This document shows positions 60,833-64,000 of a stretch of 64,000 bases of DNA, one piece after another. The notes beneath the pieces were generated by a model. It was not told the DNA's origin and did not search any database. It worked only from the letters and a program-made list of their open reading frames with translations. The DNA is taken from positions 6,103,501 through 6,167,500 of the forward strand of contig OX463809.1 of the NCBI GenBank assembly GCA_949825045.1, in the 5' to 3' direction. This DNA comes from Argyresthia goedartella (Eukaryota; Arthropoda; Insecta; Lepidoptera; Argyresthiidae). The translations under genes were made by a program, and so were the position numbers. Every line of letters begins with the position of its first letter. Position 1 is the first letter of the stretch.

Positions 60833-62539
60833 TATCACTTAGAAAATATTTGCTGAAATTGTACTAGAAACGAAACTTTTCCGTATTGTACTATTGCTAG
60901 TTTTTTAAATTCTTCGCTCTTGTCTCACGTGCCACACTTTTTGTAAAATGCTGACACCAAATTCAATCATACCGCGTTTTCTTCAACCAGGTGTAAAACC
61001 ATAGGTGTATTTATATGTTTGTATGTGGTTTAGAAAGAATTGTTTACCCCTCTTATAAACCATAAATTTCTCATAAACGGTCGTATCTTTTAATTGCGTA
61101 GATCTAGAAGTTTGGGTTTGTGGAAGTTTGAGTTGCATACTCTTTTCATACGACTATCTATACTTATAAAAATGAATCGCTGTACGATAGTATTACTAAA
61201 TCACTAAAATTGCCCGATCGGTTTATATAATTGCTATTGGGTTTTATTCTTTTCAGTCCAGAGGAGGTTTAGATAAATAAAAATAAAATAACGAAAAATG
61301 CAAAAAAACTGCCAAAAAGTAAAAAAAATATTGTATGGAAAGTTTAGCCTCTTTCGCTAGATGGCGTTGATAGCCATGACTGAAACTCCTTCATCATTGA
61401 TTAATTTATTTACTACATTCAACCTCTTTGTTGGTAGCAGAACATAAGTTTGACAGTGCGTTGCATGCATATTATGCTAAGCAACGGGCTGATAATTTTG
61501 GTAAATAATATACCTACTCTTGTTTGATTTGTAAATCATTAGTACCTATTATATTGAGTAAATGTTTGATAAATCGTACCGCTGTAATTAATTAAAAATA
61601 ATTAGGACTGAAACCGAATGTGACATTTTTTAATGTGGTGTAAAGTGCTTTTATGAAAGATGTATGAACATATTTATGGGCATATATATATACATACATA
61701 GAGATGTATTTTGTTTCTTAAGTTTAGTTATGACGAAGTGTTTGGCGGATTTATGTCATTGTTTTTATTGTAGTAATAGGTACTAGACCTTAGATAGTCT
61801 CCTTCAATTTATGTAGATACGTTAGCTGGATAAATAAAGAGACCTATATGTGTTTTAAAATATATATATAGATATTTCAGCAACTTCTTGTCTATGTGAT
61901 TACTGATCATATATCAGTTAGTGACTATATAAATGGCAGATGACAGTGCAGGAGCAGAAATGAAACGTTTTATAGCAATTACCCATGCCCAGGAGTCAGA
62001 CCTCCCTGCTATGTCCGGGTCCCTACATATTGAGCGGGCATCAGCTCGTGTAGTATACGGACTAAAAACAAGCTCTGTATTCTTGAACAGTTCTCGTTAG
62101 ATGTTTCTGTGAGCCGTGCATAACTGTGGTGAGCCATGGGTTACTGTGAGCAATGGCCATATATAACTGGTCTGAAAACGCTCGTAGCATCTTGAATTGC
62201 GATACCCGCCAAGGTTCGTATCGCAACCCATGCCACCCGCGTTTTAAGACTCTTCTGATGCAACTGTTGCATAAAATACTATAATAATATACCCAGTTTT
62301 TCCATTTAAAGGAACGGAACCCTAAAAAATAAAAGTAATGGTATTTCTTGTAAATGATAATGTCCTATTTCAGATTGAACCGAGCTCACCACTTCCGCCA
62401 CTTGTCGTAGAGCAGCAATCTCAGGCTGCTGACGAGAATATTTGACGTTGAATATTTCTTGTCTCAACTGAAGGAAATAAGTAATCACTGCCCGAAATTT
62501 GGATGCAATCTGAGCTGTTTAACGATTGGGTCTGAACGT
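60833..62539. other. region without a supported gene
   Basis: AT-rich, with TACTTATAAAAATGAATCGC near 61154 (a phrase frequent in lepidopteran transposon fragments), two 20-bp GTGAGCC(G/A)TG...ACTGTG units at about 62108-62148, and AACGGAACCCTAAAAA near 62313-62328, resembling the end of the repeat at 25047. No gene is recognised. Confidence 0.4.
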
Positions 62540-63996
62540 TCTTCAGTACCATACCCATAATATCAACAGAAGCGTTACCATTCTCTTCTGAAAAGTCTTT
62601 AGATTACTTGGTTGAAAATGTGCCCCAAAACAAGGATGGCTTTAACTTAAAACCAATAGGCTCTATAACTATAGTTAAAACATTTAAACTTCTTAACATG
62701 AAAAAGACTGAAGATTTATGGGGCATATCGGTTAACGTGGTAAAATCAGTAATCGATGTGATTGCACCATACATCGCAATCACATTCAACAGTTGTATAG
62801 CAAACGGTATTTTTCCTGACGTCATAAAAATGAGCAGATTAATACCACTTTTCAAATCCAGTAGTGAGGAAGACCCTGCTAACTTCAGACCTGTATTTGT
62901 ATAGCCAGTGTTGAGCAAGGCGTTTGAAAAGGTCATATTGAGTCAACTACTCTCTCTATACAATGCATCTGGGCTACTCCACAAAAACAGTTTGGATTCA
63001 CTAAAGGCTGATCAACAACAGATGCCGGAGTAGCGCTAGTAGAACACATTTATAGTGCGTGGGAAAGATCACAAGATGCGGTTGTCATTTTTTGTGATCT
63101 TTCCAAGGCCTTTGATTGTGTAGACCATCAAACTATTTGCTTAAACTACAACACTATGATATCATAGATCATGCGTTAAAATTAAAGGAATCTTATCTTA
63201 TGGAAAGAGTACTAAAAGTAGATATAAACAGATGTAAGTCCACTGAAACCCTTATGAATATTGGTGTCCCCCAGGGTTCTTATTTTAGGCCGGTTCTTTT
63301 TCTAAGTATACGTGAATGACCTGCCGTTTATGGTGGAAAAAATGACTCAGATTGTACTATTTGCTGATGACACATCTATTAGTTTCAAGGTGAAAAGACA
63401 AGAAGAAATTCTAAACAACGCAAACAGTACACTCTTAAGTTGGTTCAATGTGAACAACTTATTACTAAACTCAAAGAAGACTAAATGTTTCAATTTTTTT
63501 TTGCCTAATGTACCACAGGTTGAAACGAGTGATAAGAATAGGATCTGAAAGATTGGACCTCGTTGAGGACACAAGTCTCCACAAGGTCATCACATTCTCG
63601 CACGAAGACTTAACTCAGCCGCTTTTGCGGTCAGACAAATCAGATCTTACAGATGTTGAAACTGCCAGATAGGTTTACTTTAGTTATTTTCACAGTATTA
63701 TGTCTTATGGAATACTGTTTTGGGGAGAGCAGCAGATATAAATACGATATTTGTTTTACAAAAAAGGGCGATCAGGGCGATATATCAATTAGATACAAGG
63801 GAATCATTAAGAGAAAAATTCAAAGAAATTAATATACTTACGTTTACCTGTCCTGTCATACGAGAATATCATGCATGTAAGAAAAAAACTAGCTTTATTT
63901 AAAACTGTAGGTGATAGCCATACAATGAACCCTAGAAATTAAAATAGGTTAGCACTGTCATTATTTAGACTAAGTAAAGTAGGCAAATCATTCATG
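62540..63996 (+). pseudogene. decayed LINE reverse transcriptase (same family as 30865 and 45593)
   Basis: Remnants in several frames: KTFKLLNMKKTEDLWGISVN, LIPLFKSSSEEDPANFRPV (then a stop), a FGFTKG-like region near 62990, VIFCDLSKAFDCVDH near 63085-63125, MNIGVPQGSYF, the catalytic FADDTSISFKVK near 63360, and VLQKRAIRAIYQLDTRESLR near 63750. At least six stops or frameshifts. It runs to the end of the window, and the endonuclease is missing on the left. Confidence 0.8.
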
Positions 63997-64000
63997 GGTC

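Noticed and set aside
62306..62488. Minus-strand 60-codon frame
   Set aside because: No motif, no splice sites; likely chance.

Overview
The window looks like moth or butterfly (Lepidoptera) nuclear DNA: AT-rich, intron-containing, and built almost entirely of transposable elements. The assignment rests on familiar lepidopteran repeat types (a tRNA-derived SINE, a GGGCTGTTTCACAAT-ended MITE, LINE 3' ends carrying the GGTTTGCTGGTAGAAATCTC block, I/Jockey/CR1-type LINEs, a BEL element and an Env-bearing errantivirus). No CRISPR array, rRNA, tRNA gene or prokaryotic operon is visible.

Host or host-like genes are few. Two minus-strand exons (4940-5085 and 2245-2398) of a kynurenine aminotransferase are separated by a 2.5 kb intron full of repeats, with splice phase and protein sequence agreeing across the junction. 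Two plus-strand exons (12170-12215 and 14108-14333) look like a damaged THAP zinc-finger gene. The two genes are head to head, and a full-length I-type LINE (6346-12054, 13-bp target duplication) sits between them about 0.1 kb upstream of the THAP start codon. Intron-bearing, partly broken DNA-transposon-derived genes follow: an IS630/Tc1-mariner-type transposase pseudogene (14845-16378), a Harbinger/HARBI1-like pseudogene with four exons (20520-21716), and an apparently intact first exon of a Crypton-type protein (41710-42126).

The centre (about 27.5-39.4 kb) is a GC-richer block of retroelements: a Jockey-like LINE remnant, a minus-strand BEL/Pao element with its 3' LTR (29653-30224) whose integrase is split by a plus-strand LINE (30865-33300), and an unrelated decayed LINE (36984-39430) abutting the 5' side of the BEL body. 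A solo LTR of the same BEL family lies at 21843-22423.

The right part holds a second LINE of the family inserted in the BEL (44767-47990), then a Jockey element (about 48000-60832) with a complete errantivirus inserted in its reverse transcriptase (51920-60410, minus strand). This endogenous retrovirus has two 278-bp LTRs that read identical, a GTAC target duplication, open gag, pol and env frames, a primer-binding site, and a textbook -1 frameshift signal at the gag-pol junction. It is the most notable item in the window. The right edge is a decayed LINE of the same family as the one in the BEL.

A recurring oddity is the number of short, nearly perfect inverted repeats with little or no loop (12772, 13996, 15806, 15844, 16152, 36637, 40551 and others), three of them in one transposase pseudogene. 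Repeat pairs at 18633/39691 and 27179/41283 are unidentified families with short conserved reading frames.
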